Origin: Prevotella heparinolytica
GTDB taxonomy: Bacteria; Bacteroidota; Bacteroidia; Bacteroidales; Bacteroidaceae
Direction: 5' to 3'
DNA length: 64,000 nucleotides
Assembly: GCF_004342845.1 (NCBI RefSeq)
Contig: NZ_SLXB01000007.1
Coordinates: forward strand, 1-64,000
Part shown: piece after piece, positions 63,260 through 64,000 of the stretch
How the letters are laid out: each line of letters starts with the position of its first letter
Numbering within the stretch: the first letter of the stretch is position 1
Made by a program: the position numbers and the translations under genes
Notes under the pieces: model-generated
Seen by the model: the letters and a program-made list of their open reading frames with translations, nothing else
Told to the model about the DNA's origin: nothing
Databases searched by the model: none

Positions 63260-63904
63260 TTACATGTCGGTGTTGTCCGGTTTCAGGACATACACTTTGT
63301 GTGTGCGTCGTCCTTTGCTTCCGATGCCTGTTTCTGGGTTTTTCTCCCATTCTCTCAGCTCTTTGGCTGCGGCGGTTCTCAGCAGCCCCGTCAGTCGGCA
63401 GTACTCCGCAACGCTCATGATGAGGTTCTTCCTGATGTATTCCTTGGCCATGGCCAACCGTTCTTGCGGGCTGAAGGATTGTGAGGAGCGGCGGCACTTC
63501 TTGTATCTTGCCCGTTGCAGATGGCAGTTCCGGGCTGTTTCGTACACCAACTCCTTGTCGGCCTTGAAGTGTATGTCTTTCAGGCAGATGCTTGCCGCAT
63601 TGCGCTTGGACTCGCCCTCTTCGCCGCTTTCGCGTTCTTTGCCCTTGCGCAGGCCTAATGCCGGGGTGAATATGCCCAGGCCGTTTATCTTTACCGAATA
63701 GCCTCCGCTCACATTGTAGGCAATCTCGTCGGCGATGGCTTGCACCAGCCCCATAATGTCTCCTCGCGTGAAGGTGGTGGCTTTAGCTATTTTCTCTGCA
63801 ACATCTCCCAAGTCTTTCTGTCCGTATAGTTGCATCTTGGGATAAAATATGCGCTTGCCTTCTTCGTTGGGCAGGGTAAGCTCCTGCATGTCGTATTCTG
63901 CCAT
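63260..63904 (-). CDS. HU-HIG family histone-like DNA-binding protein with C-terminal extension
   Basis: 214 residues. N-terminal ~120 residues resemble the Bacteroidota HU-like family (FYPKMQLYGQKDLGDVAEKIAKATTFTRGDIMGLVQAIADEIAYNVS, INGLGIFTPALG). The remaining part is basic and has a possible second DNA-binding helix-turn-helix (MSVAEYCRLTGLLRTAAAKELREWEK). Likely a nucleoid-associated protein. 33 bases after the stop of a gene entering from the right; map lies 171 bases downstream. Confidence 0.82.
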   Translation of the reverse strand: MAEYDMQELTLPNEEGKRIFYPKMQLYGQKDLGDVAEKIAKATTFTRGDIMGLVQAIADEIAYNVSGGYSVKINGLGIFTPALGLRKGKERESGEEGESKRNAASICLKDIHFKADKELVYETARNCHLQRARYKKCRRSSQSFSPQERLAMAKEYIRKNLIMSVAEYCRLTGLLRTAAAKELREWEKNPETGIGSKGRRTHKVYVLKPDNTDM

Positions 63905-63937
63905 AATCGGATATATAAATGAAGTTTTGGTTATAAA

Positions 63938-64000
63938 TTAATCATTCTCTTTCTCTGCCTGCCCGGATATTGCTTGCCTGATATAGGCAATGCTACGGTC
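63938..64000 (-). CDS. C-terminal end of a gene continuing to the right
   Basis: An open frame from the window edge to a TAA at 63940-63938 gives DRSIAYIRQAISGQAEKEND. Twenty residues only, so no family can be named, but the hydrophilic composition and the position 33 bases before the HU-like start suggest a real gene in the same operon. Confidence 0.45.
   Translation of the reverse strand, partial: DRSIAYIRQAISGQAEKEND

Noticed and set aside
1..64000. tRNA, rRNA, insertion sequences or integrases
   Set aside because: No cloverleaf, rRNA segment, transposase or integrase motif was found in any frame.

Overview
The window reads as Bacteroides (Bacteroidota) chromosome. Support comes from SusC/SusD pairs, a one-protein hybrid two-component regulator (HTCS), lipoprotein boxes on many surface proteins, promoters of the Bacteroides type (TAnnTTTG at about -7, TTG/TTTG about 19-20 bases upstream) and an HU-HIG type DNA-binding protein. 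I cannot name the species. No rRNA, tRNA, transposase, prophage or CRISPR was seen.

Bases 1-36386 are one arabinan/L-arabinose utilisation locus. The gene order matches, from memory, the arabinan locus of B. thetaiotaomicron (about BT0346-BT0369). On the minus strand, an operon from 12062 down to 2846 encodes a secreted mutarotase, an SSS sugar symporter, a NUDIX-type AraR regulator, AraD, AraA, an FGGY kinase that takes the place of AraB, and a GH51 arabinofuranosidase. A transketolase-RpiB pair with its own promoter follows. Upstream, a second minus-strand operon (26715 to 12890) encodes a surface glycan-binding lipoprotein with a duplicated aromatic-rich domain, two SusC/SusD pairs and a surface endo-arabinanase. 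The HTCS gene (31677-27397) faces a plus-strand GH43-GH51-GH43 operon (31912-36386). Arabinan would be cut at the surface, imported by SusCD, trimmed by periplasmic GH51/GH43 enzymes, and fed as L-arabinose through AraA, kinase and AraD into the pentose phosphate pathway.

From 36499 the content is mostly housekeeping: an NlpE-like lipoprotein, an esterase, an S41 protease, MetY, MnmA and an orphan LuxR-type response regulator. Next is an AraC regulator divergent from a TolC-HlyD-ABC-permease-permease export operon (44404-50340). Then come PheT, a YebC-family protein, a TSCPD protein, an NRAMP transporter, exonuclease III, a C_GCAxxG_C_C protein, a small winged-helix protein, LepA, NhaA, RmuC, methionine aminopeptidase, an HU-like protein and the tail of one further gene.

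Three signals stand out. (1) Every intergenic gap longer than 400 bases (five of five) carries a degenerate tandem array with an exact 22-base period, in several sequence families with a recurring AAGTGT core. (2) The two HTCS-facing promoters share a TTTGTCCACC direct repeat (21-base period) at an identical 26-base distance from the -7 box. (3) The first GH43 enzyme of the plus-strand operon has Ala where the catalytic Asp is expected.
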